64,000 bases of DNA from Homarus americanus (lineage: Eukaryota > Arthropoda > Malacostraca > Decapoda > Nephropidae). Where the stretch lies: NCBI RefSeq assembly GCF_018991925.1, contig NW_024737068.1, forward strand, positions 7,652,768 to 7,716,767, given 5' to 3'. Every line of letters starts with the position of its first letter. The first letter of the stretch is position 1. A program made the position numbers and the translations under genes. Of the stretch, positions 43,417 to 56,010 are shown one piece after another. Under the pieces are notes generated by a model. It made no database searches, had not been told where the DNA came from, and worked only from the letters and a program-made list of their open reading frames with translations.

Positions 43417-43980
43417 AATAAATTTTGTTTATAACCCACTCAGTTACAGAGGCTCAAATATAATGGTCTTTATGGGCTACAAGTAATGTTTTTTATCGGT
43501 ATATGTTTGTCTGTTTTTGTCAATGGTTGCAGAAACATTTACTGTAAAGGATCACTTCTCAGCTAACGTGTTTTTTTTTTATATAATTTCTTTGTTTCTA
43601 TTATGTCTCGTCTGTCTTTCAGGATGGATTGTGATCCTGTCTGAGGATCGAAAAAGAAGACGCACCTTGATCAAGACAACTTGAGGGAGGCGACGGCAGG
43701 TGGAGAGAGGCAGCAAGAAACTGAGAGGATGTCGTGTTGTGTTCAGTCCAAAGTGTTGTTGTCGTGCAGGAGGAGCGGCTCTTATGGTGCATCAAGCTGG
43801 TCTCTCTGGAAGACAGCCTTGATGTTCCTCCTCTATATAACACTTAACTAACAGTGTCTGGCTGTCTGATCACTGCAACTGTTTACTTCAGCCATGTGAA
43901 GAAAGTGAGTCAACTTTCCTGAACAACAACAGAAACAACAATAACAATAACAACTCTCACTGTGTGTCGCTGTTCTTGGC
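40151..43980. other. spacer with CA/GT microsatellites
   Basis: Contains (CA)n at 40958-40993, (GT)n at 41950-42008, (GA)-rich DNA at 41680-41745 and (GT)n at 43364-43413. Frames of 60-105 codons at 40847-41164, 41399-41676 and 42460-42786 lack domains; I do not support a gene. Confidence 0.5.
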
Positions 43981-44004
43981 ACAAGCTTCACCTCCCTTCA
44001 CAGT

Positions 44005-45889
44005 TGCTGTTGCATCATGTTAATGTACAGCACCTGGTAATGCAGCATGATACTCTACAGTACCTGGTGCTACAGCATGTTAATGTACAGTACTTGGTGC
44101 TGCAGCATGATACTCTACAGTGCCTGATGCTGCAGCATGTTACTCTACAGTGCCTGGTGCTGCAGCATTTTACTCTACAGTACCTGGTGCTGCAGTATGT
44201 TAGTGTACAGTGCCTGGTGCTGCAGCATGATACTCTACAGTACCTGGTGCTGCAGTATGTTAGTGTACAGTACTTGGTGCTGCAGCATGATACTCTACAG
44301 TACCTAGTGCTGCAGCATGTTAGTGTACAGTGCCTGGTGCTGCAGCATGTTACTCTACAGATCCTGGTGCTGCAGCATGTTAGTGTACAGTACCTGGTGC
44401 TGCAGCCTGTTAGTGTACAGTACCTGGTGCTGCAGCATTTTACTCTACAGTACCTGGTGCTGCAGTATGTTAGTGTACAGTACCTGGTGCTGCAACATTT
44501 TACTCTACAGTGCCTGGTGCTGCAGCATATTAGTGTGCAGTGTCTTGTGCTGCCGTATGTTATTGTACAGTACCTGGTGCTGCAGCATGATACTCTACAG
44601 TACCTGGTGCTGCAGCATGTTAGTGTACAGTACTTGGTGCTGCAGCATGATACTCTACAGTGCCTGATGCTGCAGCATGTTACTCTACAGTGCCTGGTGC
44701 TGCAGCATGTTAGTGTACAGTACCTGGTGCTGCAGCATGATACTCTACAGTACCTGGTGCTGCAGCATGTTAGTGTACAGTACTTGGTGCTGCAGCATGC
44801 TACTCTACAGTGCCTGATGCTGCAGCATGTTACTCTACAGTGCCTGGTGCTGCAGCATGTTAGTGTACAGTACCTGGTGCTGCAGCATTTTACTCTACAG
44901 TACCTGGTGCTGCAGTATGTTAGTGTACAGTGCCTGGTGCTGCAGCATGATACTCTACAGTGCCTGGTGCTGCAGTATGTTAGTGTACAGTACCTGGTGC
45001 TTCAACATATTAGTGTACAGTGCCTGATGCTGCAGCGTGATACTCTACAGTACCTGGTGCTGCAGCCTGTTAGTGTGCAGTGTCTGGTGCTGCCGTATGT
45101 TATTGTACAGTACCTGGTGCTGCAGCATGTTAGTGTACAGTGCCTGGTGCTGCTGCATATTGGTGCATAATGCCTGGTGCTGCAGCATGTTAGTGTGCAG
45201 TGTCTGGTGCTGCAGCATGATACTCTACAGTACCTAGTGCTGCAGCATGTTAGTGTACAGTGCCTGGTGCTGCAGTATGCGCCTGGTGCTGCAAGTGCGG
45301 TGCCTGGTGCTGGCATGCTGCAGTGCATGTTGGTGTGCTGTCTGCAATTTGGTGCTGTGCATACTGCTGCGCTGCAGCATATTAGTGCAGTGCCTGGTGC
45401 TGCATTGCATGTTGCATGTTGGTCACAGTGCCTGACTGCAGCATGTTAGTGTACATGTTACCTACAGTACCTGGTGCTGCTATATGATATAGGTGCAGCA
45501 TGTTAGTTGGCAATAGGTGCAGTACCTGGTGCTGCAGCATGTTAGTGTGACAGTGCCTGGTGCTGCAGCATGTTACTCTACAGTACCTGGTGCTGCAGCA
45601 TGTTAGTGTTAGTGTACAGTACCTGGTGCTGCAGTATGATAATGTACAGTGCCTGGTGCTGCAGCATGTTAGTGTACAGTGCCTGGTGCTGCAGCATGTT
45701 ACTCTACAGTACTTGGTGCTGCAGTATGATAATGTACAGTGCCTGGTGCTGCAGCATGTTAGTGTACAGTGCCTGGTGCTGCAGCATGTTACTCTACAGT
45801 ACTTGGTGCTGCAGTATGATAATGTACAGTGCGTGGTGATGCAGCATGTTAGTGTACAGTGCCTGGTGCTGCAGCATGTTAGTACAGCA
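44005..45889. repeat. second 30-bp minisatellite, about 62 copies
   Basis: Unit core CTGGTGCTGCAGCATG plus either TTAGTGTACAGT or ATACTCTACAGT, so a 60-bp alternation is common. PstI-type CTGCAG sites recur every 30 bases. The order breaks down at 45275-45560, with scattered deletions and insertions, then becomes regular again with a GATAATGTACAG variant. The 400-codon plus-strand frame and its counterparts come from period 30. No sequence similarity to the 15.7-kb array is visible. Confidence 0.96.
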
Positions 45890-46189
45890 ACTATTCTCAC
45901 TCGTTTATGACCAAGTTAGAGTGTTCACCTTTATGGTAAAGTGCATCAGGTAATAAGACGGACGGCCGGGTCTAGCTGTGTGTTAGAGTGCTTCAGTTAA
46001 CCAAACAACCTGGACCTGCTTTACAAAAATAAGACATAATTACCAGATAAATTACCTTTTTATCAGACAATAACACAGCGAGTCACTAAATCTACAGATA
46101 GTGGCAGTAATAGTCATACTAGATAATGGAACACAAGCCTCAGGAACAGATTACCAGTAGGTTGAGAGTGTATTATACGGTGATATACC

Positions 46190-46660
46190 TGCCTCACCTA
46201 CTATGAATCATCAAGACACCTCCCTGCCCTGCCTCACCTACCATGAATCATCAAGACACCTCCCTGCCCTGCCTCACCTACTATGAATCATCAAGACACC
46301 TCCCTGCCCTGCCTCACCTACCATGAATCATCAAGACACCTCCCTGCCCTGCCTACCATGAATCATCAAGACACCTACTATGAATCATCAAGACACCTCC
46401 CTGCCTTGCCTCACCTACCATGAATCATCAAGACACCTCCCTGCCCTGCCTCACCTACCATGAGTCATCAAGAAACCTCCCTGCCCTGCCTCACATACCA
46501 TGAATCATCACGACACCTCCCTGCCCTGCCTCACCTACCATGAATCACCAGGACACCTCCCTGCCCTGCCTCACCTCTCATGAATCCCCAGGGCACCTCC
46601 ATACCTTGCCTCACCTTTCATGAATCCCCAGGACACCTCCCTATCCTGCCTCACCCGTCA
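46190..46660. repeat. 40-bp minisatellite, about 12 copies
   Basis: TGAATCATCAAGACACCTCC plus CTGCCCTGCCTCACCTACCA makes one unit. One unit is shortened near 46355-46395. Units decay toward the 3' side (CCCCAGGGCACC variants). Confidence 0.92.
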
Positions 46661-47043
46661 TAGCTAGGCCGTTCATATTACACTATGGTTTACAAACAAA
46701 CAACAGTCGTCGAGAGAATCAGGTAGGAGTCGCTCTTCTTACGGTGCAGTAACTCTAATCCCGGATTATCCAATGCCACTGTTAATGGCCTCATGACTAA
46801 TGTGTCGAGCAGTTAAAGTCATTAGTTTCGTCTGTTCAATTATGTATCGGTGTTTATATTTACAGTGTGCTTGTACGCGTGTGGCTTATCTCACGTAAAC
46901 CAAGCGAACCCAAACGATACATTAGCCTACGTGATGATATATATTGTATGGTGGGTGTTGCTCCCTGTGTTGTGGTGGTGAACACTGTTGGTTTAGTTTT
47001 GCTTCGTCTTATAATTTAACTGTTGTTTTACGCAAATAAACCT

Positions 47044-47090
47044 CCAGAGAGAGAGAGAAAGAAAGAGAGAGAGAGAGAGAGAGAAAGATG
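47044..47090. repeat. (GA)n microsatellite
   Basis: About 22 GA units with AAAG interruptions. Confidence 0.9.
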
Positions 47091-47599
47091 TGTAGTGAGA
47101 CGGGAGAAGGCAATCAATCAATCACTCGAACCCAAACCTCAAGTTCCAGGCCGTCAGAGGAGACCGTGGTGGCTACTTTTACCTGTTACTACAAGGCTCC
47201 AGGCACGATAGTCTAGCAGGACGATGTTCGACACGTCCGTCTGTGACTCCCAGGAATGTTGTAAAGAGGTTTACTGAGGTCCATCCATTACTGGTTCAGA
47301 GGTTAACTGGATCAAGAGAAAACACTACCTCTTACGTCACTACTCCAAGTCGACAACATAAACAGTGAATAGTGTCGTGTTACATTTGTATACCTGAGGA
47401 ATATTATCTTCATTTCCTCTAATACAGTCTAGTAGAAGATATTTCCAGCTTATGGTGATATATGTGAATGATCATCTGTTTCTGTAAGTGAGATGATTTA
47501 GTAGAGTAGAAAGACTCGTCCCTAACACTACCTTTGAACGTCTCAGGTACACAATAGACTGGAAAATTCTACTACCACCGAGTTTGTCACCTTCAGAGC

Positions 47600-48060
47600 T
47601 ATTATAAACTCTGGCCCTGGATGGCAATAAGGTCTAGCCAACAAAAAAAAAAAAAAATAGAAATGACGGGAATCTTGAGGAAACTTTCAATTGTTCTCAG
47701 AAAAAAAATAAATCCAAGAAATTTCCTCTTCTCAGTTTGCAGGAGTGGAGTGTACAAACCCCAGTAATAGGAGCCCACGAGCACGAGAGTAAGCTGGGCA
47801 CCCTATTATGGACTGTCTCCTTTAATAATATGCTAAAATTCGTCCCTGAAGCCCACGCTGAAGCCCACACTTGTGTATATGACTGCACTTTGACCTATTA
47901 CTATGCAGTGGAAGAGAGTCCTCAGTAGGGAGAACCGTCATTGAACGTATTGACGCTATGGAGAATATAGTGATTTGATGCCGAAGTAATGGGATGAAGA
48001 CGGCAGGTCGAGTCAACGAGAGACGATTTATTTCGAGATCTTGAGGGTAAATTTATATAC
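47600..48060 (+). pseudogene. dead non-LTR retrotransposon reverse-transcriptase fragment
   Basis: One plus-strand frame (from 47737) reads PVIGAHEHESKLGTLLW, then FNNMLKFVPEAHA, then CVYDCTLTYYYA. This follows the order of reverse-transcriptase motifs in LINE elements: GxPQGSxLGPLLW, the FNDLL-type loop, and the YADD-C-T-L active site. At the active site the pattern is V-Y-D-C, so the first catalytic aspartate is lost. A stop follows within 25 codons, and later bases (MG-stop-RRQV, 47990-48005) look like the decayed W-x-x-R-W-Q-V segment. Upstream, ALDGNKV near 47614 may be the A-box 'ALD' region. Only the palm core is left; no endonuclease or 3' end is attached. The clade cannot be set, though the DCTL ending is common in I/Jockey-like arthropod elements. 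Confidence 0.65.
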
Positions 48061-48631
48061 CAATACAAGACCACGCACTACTGAACAAGGAAAACAATAA
48101 AAGACCCGCCAGAATGAACACTCTTCTTTCTAAAACCTCGTTCATGTGACAAGACTATAGAAAACACACTTAGCACTCTTGGTTCACTCCCACTCCAGGG
48201 TGACCTACTTTGTAACTCATTTCTGTTTACTACACTAAGTAAAGGTTCAAGTATGGAGAGTAATTTCCAGCTTAAATAATTCTTAGTAACTGATACACAA
48301 GACACACAACACCTACAACAGCTTCTCCAGGATATTTCTACATGTGTCTTATCTCGGTGACACTGGAAGACCAACAGATATTTTCTCAGAGTTAGTATTC
48401 AAATAAGGGCACATCGTCATGACAACACCATTTGTCTTCCTCACCTCGACTAAAACAACTTCCACTACAAAATACTAACATCATAAACCTTCCCAAATTA
48501 CGGTTTAAGAAGCGATCGTTTTATGTTTTGGTTTGTGGTTTCTTGTGTGCAGAAAAAACTGGAGGTTTATCTTCCTGGAGGGGAATATTAACATAAACAT
48601 CCTCCTGCAGCACTTTTTGACCCCTGCTTCC

Positions 48632-48845
48632 TCTACCTCCTCCTCCTCCTCTTCCTCTTCCTCTTCTTCCTCCCCTTCCTCTTCCTCTTCCTCTTCCTCT
48701 TCCTCCTCCTCTTCCTCTTCCTCTTCCTCTTCCTCTTCCTCTTCCTCTTCCTCCTCCTCTTCCTCTTCCTCTTCCTCTTCCTCTTCCTCTTCCTCCTCTT
48801 CCTCTTCCTCCTCGTATTCCTCCTCCTCTTCCTCTTCCTGCCTCC
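48632..48845. repeat. polypyrimidine (CTTCCT)n mirror repeat
   Basis: About 200 bases of CTTCCT/CCTCCT with a single G near 48814. Homopurine-homopyrimidine DNA with mirror symmetry, a classical triplex-forming composition. The poly-Ser and Gly/Arg frames are shadows. Confidence 0.93.
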
Positions 48846-49137
48846 TTCCCTAATTTTCTGCTTCCTCTTCCTTTTACCTCCTTTCTACAACTCATTCTCC
48901 TTCCTTCTCCTCTCGTCTTTCCCCCCTTAACACCATTCTACTCCTTCATTTATCTCCATCTTCCTTCTTTCTCCTTCCTTCACCTCCATGTCACCCCTCC
49001 TCCTGCTCCTCCCCCATTCTCCCCACCTCCTCCTCCCCCCTCCTTCCTACCTCCTCGGCAAATGTCTCCGTAAATCTTCGTGGTCCAGCATGAAGCAGGT
49101 CACACAGAGGTCCTTCACAACCACAGCAACTTTAAAC

Positions 49138-49138
<1 letters not shown>

Positions 49139-49168
<30 letters not shown>
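49139..49168. repeat. (GT)n microsatellite
   Basis: About 15 units. Confidence 0.9.
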
Positions 49169-49171
<3 letters not shown>

Positions 49172-49354
49172 TCTCCTGACTGGCCCTCACTACACACACA
49201 CACACTGTAACATGTAACAGAAACCAAATATAATAAAATTACGAGAATTTCTGATATAACTTAAACTATAAAATTAGTAATACTCGAATCTGATGCCCCA
49301 CCTTAGTCGACCTTCATTATACTCACCATCGTTCTACAGTTATATTGTGTTCTT

Positions 49355-49402
49355 CATACATACATACATACATACATACATACATACATACATACATACA
49401 TA
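49355..49402. repeat. (CATA)n microsatellite
   Basis: About 12 tetranucleotide units. Confidence 0.93.
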
Positions 49403-49544
49403 ATTACAGGTGATATCAGATTGAGAGATTTTACTAAATATTCTACTATCCAATACAATTCTTTTCACCTTTGAGAAAAACGAAAGGAAGAATATATAGT
49501 TATTTCCATTTGTTCCTTCTCTTTTATGCTACTGGACGCTCGGT

Positions 49545-50095
49545 ATGCACACAGGAGAGGTTCTGTCAACTGCTCCAGTAATTATGTACTCCTGACACTC
49601 CCCTGACACAAAAGAAGACAAGAGAGGACTGTCAGCTCAACACAGTAAATATTAGTTCCTTACACCTTAACACACAGGAGAAGACTGCAGCTCACTACAG
49701 TAATATATTAGTTCCCCACACCTCTAACACACAGGAGAAGACTGTCAGCTCAATGACACAACATGTACACTCTGACACTCCTGACACAAAGAAGACAGGA
49801 GAGGACTGTCAGCTCACTACAATATATTAGTTCTGAACACATAGGAGAGGACGTCAGCCTCACTACATAATATATTGTTCCTGACACTTAACACACAGGA
49901 GAAGACTGTAGCCTACTACAGTAATATAATAGTTCCTGACACTTAACACACAGGAGAAGATCAGCTCACTACAGTAATATATTAGTTCCTGACACTCTAA
50001 CACCAGGAGAAGACTGTCAGCCTAACGACAAACATGTACTCAGTAAACTGACACTGACACTCCCTGGACACAAGGAGACAATACAGCTCACCATA
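49545..50095. repeat. ragged ~58-bp tandem, about 9 copies
   Basis: Units contain AACACACAGGAGAAGACTGT, CAGCTCACTACAGTAATATA and TTAGTTCCTGACAC. Neighbouring copies differ mostly by one-base deletions in different places (CAGCTC/AGCCTC, AGAAGACTGC/AGAAGATC). That pattern is more typical of uncorrected long-read errors than of evolution. Confidence 0.8.
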
Positions 50096-50590
50096 ATGAT
50101 ATGAAGGTTACGACGGCCCAGTTCACCTCCAGCCCCCAAGACACACAACATCTTGGTAAAAACTGAACCTACAAACTCGCTCTGTATTTCTCCCCAAAAT
50201 ACTAAGTTACTATTTCTTTCCCTCAGATCGTCCGTCCTCCGGGAGCCAGAAACACTGAGGAGACGGTGGTGGTGGTGGTGTGGTGGTTCCTGGAGAGATG
50301 AATCATCCAACATGATCAGTGTAAGGTGTCCAGTAATGTGCAATAAGGTTATATGGTGTAATAAGGTGTATTAAAGGTGTTTGTCGTCTCCTCTGTTAAT
50401 CTGGTTTATGTTAATCGTGTTATGTTGTGTTATTTGAGTTTTAGGTTAACATTGCTATGTTATGTCAGTAAAGGCTTCAATAACTTGCGATATTCAACTT
50501 ACTGCATTGTTTTTCACTCACTTACACTATTTATTCACTCACCACCACTCACCACCACCACTTTATATTATTACTTTTTTCTTCTGCTTT

Positions 50591-50592
<2 letters not shown>

Positions 50593-50640
<48 letters not shown>
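50593..50640. repeat. (GT)n microsatellite
   Basis: About 24 units. 50641-51400 is unique AT-rich sequence with nothing recognisable. Confidence 0.93.
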
Positions 50641-50642
<2 letters not shown>

Positions 50643-51400
50643 ATTGAGATACATCAATCACACAATACTTCATCAGTGGGAGTAAATAACTTTGTCTCCG
50701 TCAGTGAATTAAGAAATTAGTGAAGTGGACTGAGTGGAGGATGAATGGTGGATACAAATTTACCTTTCTGTGTTAGTAGTGGTTTACAGTTATTAAGGAG
50801 GAATATTTAGTTATAAGCAATCTTCCTCTCATGTTCTCACCTTCAGGTTTCATATAGTAGAACCCAGAGTCACTGTCCAAGACTATTGCTCATTACCTAC
50901 TAACTAATATATTCATGAGGATTTTTACACGTTTTATTATGAGGTACATACCAGTGAATGACTCAGGAGGTGAGACTGTAGGTAACTAAATCCACCAAGG
51001 ATAAATTGTATATGAATCTTAATTTTTTCAATCATCCTCAACTTCGAAAAGTAAACTCATTAATCTTACCTGAAAGCAATATGGTAAACTGAAACCACGT
51101 AAAACATATCAATGCTAAGATCTTCTGAATAATGAGATAAATGTTACAGATGATTTAATGTCTCTCAGTATATTGTTTTTTAATTTATTAATATTTCACC
51201 AGAACTTGATGATGTAATGAATTAAAAGAATAAAACTTGATAAATACAAATATGTAACATCATGCCCTTCACTTTCTTCTGAATTATATAACAAAATAAC
51301 TCCTGATGAACCAACTAATTAATTGTACTTTTGCTAGATTAATTGATCCATATTGACATTGTTACTTAACAGCAATACGTAACTGAACGAAGGGCTACCA

Positions 51401-51500
51401 NNNNNNNNNNNNNNNNNNNNNNNNNNNNNNNNNNNNNNNNNNNNNNNNNNNNNNNNNNNNNNNNNNNNNNNNNNNNNNNNNNNNNNNNNNNNNNNNNNNN
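51401..51500. other. assembly gap, 100 N
   Basis: Exactly 100 N, the usual placeholder for a scaffold join of unknown length. Sequence order and orientation across it rest on scaffolding only. Confidence 0.98.
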
Positions 51501-51589
51501 GGGAGAGGAAGATATAAAGGGAGGAATGTTAGAAGACAGACAAAATGGTAGAAAATTTTACTTTATAACTTCATTATTTTTTCTTTTGG

Positions 51590-51592
<3 letters not shown>

Positions 51593-51647
<55 letters not shown>
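51593..51647. repeat. (CA)n at border of inverted block 2, right arm
   Basis: About 27 CA units between the gap-side sequence and the duplicated block; mirrors (GT)n at 26211-26239. Confidence 0.95.
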
Positions 51648-51649
<2 letters not shown>

Positions 51650-52505
51650 GCTTTAACTAGAAACTCCAATTTGTAAAAGTTAATGACGTGTGTAAGTAGT
51701 TTAGTGTGTGGGCAGCAGTGAGAGGCGCAACACACAGCAAACACTGTCTACTACACCTGAGTATTTGTCTAACATTGCCATTACCTTATAGAGTATTTCT
51801 TTTGTGTAGCATAAATTAACATAATTGGACCTAACTTAACCTAACCCAAACTGAACTAACCTAACCTAACTTAACCTACTCTCTGTTTACTTAACTCCAA
51901 CCCAACCCAACCCAACCTAACCTAACCCACCCAACCCAACCCAACCCAACCCAACCCAACCCAACCCTCTCATTCTAAACTTGTTCACTACCTAAATTAA
52001 CTAAGGGTAATCTAATCTGCCCAATATAACGTGAAATATGAGTAAACACTTCATAGGACCATAGTCAATAAGATGAGCTCTAACACGGCTACTTTATAAC
52101 CTAAGTTGATTATGTTTCTCATTATAAAACTTGATGTTAACTTTATGTGAATATCATATATAAGCGATGTTAAATATTCGTTAATGTGTATAAGTGAATG
52201 TTAACTTAAGATGAAACTGATTTAAGAGTGATGTTATCCTCTAAATTCCACCATAATCCATCATAATCCACCACAGTCACTACCACAATCACTACCACAA
52301 TACACCACAGTCAATACCACAGTCACTACCACAGTCCACCACAGTCACTTCAACACAATGTCAACAGAAGAGAGAAACTCACAAATTGGCATCGACTTAC
52401 CTGGCCAGATGGAGAAGACCAATTTACCTCACATATCAAGTGTCTCTCAAAGTTCACATTCTCTTAAATAGTTACTGTGGCTTTTACCTGGTGGATGGTT
52501 GTTGT
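51648..52505 (-). repeat. inverted duplication 2, right arm
   Basis: 51648-51840 and 52330-52502 are reverse-complement matches to 26020-26210 and 25512-25700. The middle, 51967-52262, is unique AT-rich sequence absent from the left arm; 52263-52345 is a short ACTACCACAATC tandem corresponding to the left arm's longer one. Confidence 0.92.
51834..51966. repeat. interstitial (CCTAA/CCCAA)n tract
   Basis: Telomere-like CCTAA pentamers grade into about 14 CCCAA pentamers. Confidence 0.8.
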
Positions 52506-52572
52506 GGTAGTGGTGGTTGTAGTAGTGGTGGCTGTTGTGGTAGTGGTGGTTGTTGTGGCTATGGTGGTATAT
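52506..52572. repeat. short GGTTGTTGTGGTAGT tract
   Basis: The reverse-complement counterpart of the 1.65-kb ACAACC array at 23838-25508, reduced to about 70 bases. Confidence 0.8.
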
Positions 52573-53705
52573 AAGTCATAAATTATATCGATTTCAACAG
52601 GTGTACCTACAGGTATTGAAAAGGTTTCCCGGTCATATACTGTACTGTATAGAAACGAATAGGGACCAAACTTGAGTGATTATGTAAATAACCGGAGGTG
52701 ATTTGTCTACTCTATGCTATAATTTAAAACATGACAATAAACAACTAAAATATTAGGTCAATACCCCCTTGTTTTTAGAGGAAATACTTATAAATATATA
52801 CTTAATTTAAATAGTTATATATAATACTTTTGTGCCTCTAATATTACACAATGTAACCAACCACATATGGCGAGGTACTTTAATTTTAATTGGAATATTC
52901 ATTTTTCAGCCCAGAGACGGTACCCCAAGGAGATGTAAATTCGTCCTTTGGTTGTGTTTTATATTTGGTACGGGTCGTTTGGGGGGCAGTGCTGATTAAA
53001 CAATGAAAACTAGTCTTCTGGTATACATGGATGCGGTTTTGGTCAATACTGCATTCGACCAGCCTCACTACTCAACTGTAACGTCAGAAACTAGTTTATG
53101 TTATTCAGTATTTTTGTCCTGTAGCTCTTATTGCGACGCCTACCTGATGGTGGTGATGATGATGATGATGATGGTGGTGATGATGATGATGGTAGCGATG
53201 ATGATGATGATGATGATGATGGCGACATTAATAACAGTTGTGGCACCATTTAAAGCTCTGTTATGATAGTATTAACAAAAATCTTATTAAAAAGTAATTT
53301 ATTTTAGTTTACCTTCCAGACAGATTAACTTCTCCTAAAAACAAACAGGATATGCAGGTTTCTCCACAAAGTTAATTGAAAGTATCAAGTTCACGTAAAC
53401 ATTTTCATTAGATTCCCGGAAAAAGAAAAAAAAGATCTGGAAAGACGATTTAACATTTGATCCAGATTTGATTACGTTCATTTCTTAAGATAAAAGTTCA
53501 TTGATTGGAGAAGGAGCAACACCTGTAAAAAAACAAGGCCAGGTGAGTTACATATAACAGGTGAGGTAACGTCAACACCTCTATTGTCAGTGTCTTAAGA
53601 GGTGTGTGATGGAGTATTATGCTCTTGAGTACGTCAAGTTTACTTCATAATTAAGAGTGTTATTGTGTTCTAGTGTATAAACCATCGTTATCAAAGGGTT
53701 AAAAC
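52573..53705. other. spacer with (ATG)n
   Basis: An imperfect (ATG/GTG)n tract at 53150-53222. No gene supported; frames at 52886-53068 (-) and 53003-53266 (+) overlap and lack domains. Confidence 0.5.
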
Positions 53706-53900
53706 TTCGTACTCAATGGGTAAAGATATCTTACTCAATAGTACTCTCCAATTTGTCATCGTATTCATGGGTAAAGATATCTTACTAGCACCCAGGAGGT
53801 TGTCATCGTACTCAGGGGGCAAACATATCTTATCCAATAGTACTCAGGAAGATTGCTATCGTACTCAATGGTGCTCAGGAGGTTCTCATCGTATTCAGAT
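53706..53900. repeat. ~58-bp tandem, about 3 copies
   Basis: Words GGTAAAGATATCTTACT, CAATAGTACTC and GTCATCGTACTCA recur with moderate divergence. Confidence 0.7.
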
Positions 53901-53954
53901 AATTTAAAAATTAAATTGTTCGCTGAGGTAAATGTATTGGAAGTGATCGAGTGT

Positions 53955-54225
53955 TTACCTGTTGTCAGTGTTGTCTGGTGTTAGTGTTGTCTGGTGTTAG
54001 TGTTGCCTGGTGTTAGTGTTGTCTGGTGTTAGAGTTGTCTGGTGTTAGAGTTGTCTGGTGTTAGTGTTGTCTGTTGTCAGTGTTGTCTGGTGTTAGTGTT
54101 GTCTGGTGTTAGTGTTGTCTGGTGGTTAGTGTTGTCTGGTGTTAGTGTTGCCTGTTGTCAGTGTTGTCTGGTGTTAGTGTTGCCTGTTGTCAGTGTTGTC
54201 TGGTGTTAGTGTTGTCTGGTTTTAG
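53955..54225. repeat. 16-bp minisatellite, about 17 copies
   Basis: GTTGTCTGGTGTTAGT with variants GCCTG, GTTAGA and TGTTGTCA. Confidence 0.93.
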
Positions 54226-54327
54226 TGCACTAAAGTGAAGTGCACTGAAGTGTGTTGGAAGTGCACTTATAAACAAACATTTATCAACTTCATATGTATA
54301 TAAAACGACATAGTAAAGATTTTGTTA

Positions 54328-54473
<146 letters not shown>

Positions 54474-54544
54474 GGCAAGGTAAGGTGGGTGTGCGTGTTC
54501 ACCATCAGTGTTCAGAGTGAGGTGAGGAATGTGAAGGACGAAGA

Positions 54545-54655
54545 GGGTATTAGGTGAAGAGGGAGATGCTAAGGTGAAGAGGGAGGTGCCAGGGGGATGA
54601 GGCAGGTACCAGGGGGATGAGGCAGATACCAGGGGGATGAGGCAGATACCAGGGT
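54545..54655. repeat. ~20-bp tandem CAGATACCAGGGGGATGAGG
   Basis: Five units, the first two written as GAAGAGGGAGGTGC variants; ends in a short (GT)n. Confidence 0.85.
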
Positions 54656-55154
54656 GTGTGTGTGTGTAGAATACTATGTGCCTGGGAATTATTTAACAAC
54701 TGTCCCTCACACACACACACACACACACACACACTATGCAAATCTACCAGCGCGTATTATCTTCAACACACCGTCGTAATTACCCATGAGCCACCGTTGT
54801 GTTAAACTTGTGTTCAGACTTAAGGAGAGTTTGCCTAGCTTACTTAATGGATTAATGACGTCATCCCTCAAGTGTGGCTGTAAGTGTGGTGTTGTGAGGA
54901 GAGTTTGCGAGTCTTCTTGAGAGCGGGTGGAGTTAGTTTAAGTAACTCAGGAAGCTTGAGGAGGCGGACAAGTGATTCATCTTACTTATTTTAAACTTAG
55001 TATATACAGGTGAGCATATAGCCGTGTGTGTGTGGGGGGGGGTTGTGTGTGTGTGTGTGTGTGTGTAGATCTTCATTAATAAAAGCATACCCAACATTCC
55101 TTCACGCGCACACTACGATACTGAAACACACTTGAATATTTACGTACTATCGAT

Positions 55155-55186
<32 letters not shown>
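55155..55186. repeat. (CA)n microsatellite
   Basis: About 16 units. 54656-55154 is GT/CA-containing spacer with a CRE palindrome TGACGTCA at 54856 and a G-run at 55034. Confidence 0.9.
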
Positions 55187-55188
<2 letters not shown>

Positions 55189-55309
55189 TTATACACTATA
55201 CTTGTGACTCAGTATATCTTCTCCAGGAAATATTATTAAATATGAAAAAATTCCAAACCAATATTTTGTGTGTGAAATATGGTATAGCCAGGAAGTATAT
55301 ATTAACATT

Positions 55310-55499
<190 letters not shown>

Positions 55500-55849
55500 A
55501 GTACACGTTCTCAAAACATCACTCACACCAAACATCCCTTATCAAGACATTTACAATACAGTGAACGTGACAAGTGAGAAATGACTATTGGGTTGTTGAA
55601 GTGTCGAGTGTATGTAAATTACGGCAAATATCCCCTTGGAAATATAGCATAGCACAGATAGTTATGATAATATGCTCACATTCCGAGTCGAACTCCCCTG
55701 TCTGTGTCCTGATAGCAGTCCAATATATATATGTCAGCATACCTGTCATTCTAGGACATACCTCAAGAGCAGGGAGGGGGGGGGGGTGTTCTGTAGGTTA
55801 TATAGCCAGTCTGTTCCTAGCACCGTGTAGCCTGAGGGGAAGAGGGTGA

Positions 55850-56010
55850 GGTGGGAGTGAGAGGTTAGGAAAGGGAAGGGAATGTATGTTGAATAGGAGA
55901 GGTGGAGGGAGAGAGAGAAAGGTGAAGGAGAGATTGAGAGAAGTGGAGGGAGAGGAAGAGGGAAGGGAAACAAGTAAGAAGGGGAGAATTATGAGAGATA
56001 TCTAAGGAAA
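55850..56010. repeat. purine-rich GGGAGAGAAAGG tract
   Basis: Mostly A/G on the plus strand; weaker purine bias continues to about 56530. The 249-codon minus-strand Leu/Ser/Phe-rich frame across 55865-56614 follows from that bias. It shows no family motif, so I do not call it a gene, although hydrophobic runs give it a superficially membrane-like look. Confidence 0.7.

Noticed and set aside
43962..45170. 402-codon Leu/Gln-rich open frame
   Set aside because: Same cause: the second 30-bp minisatellite. Several overlapping frames are open on both strands.
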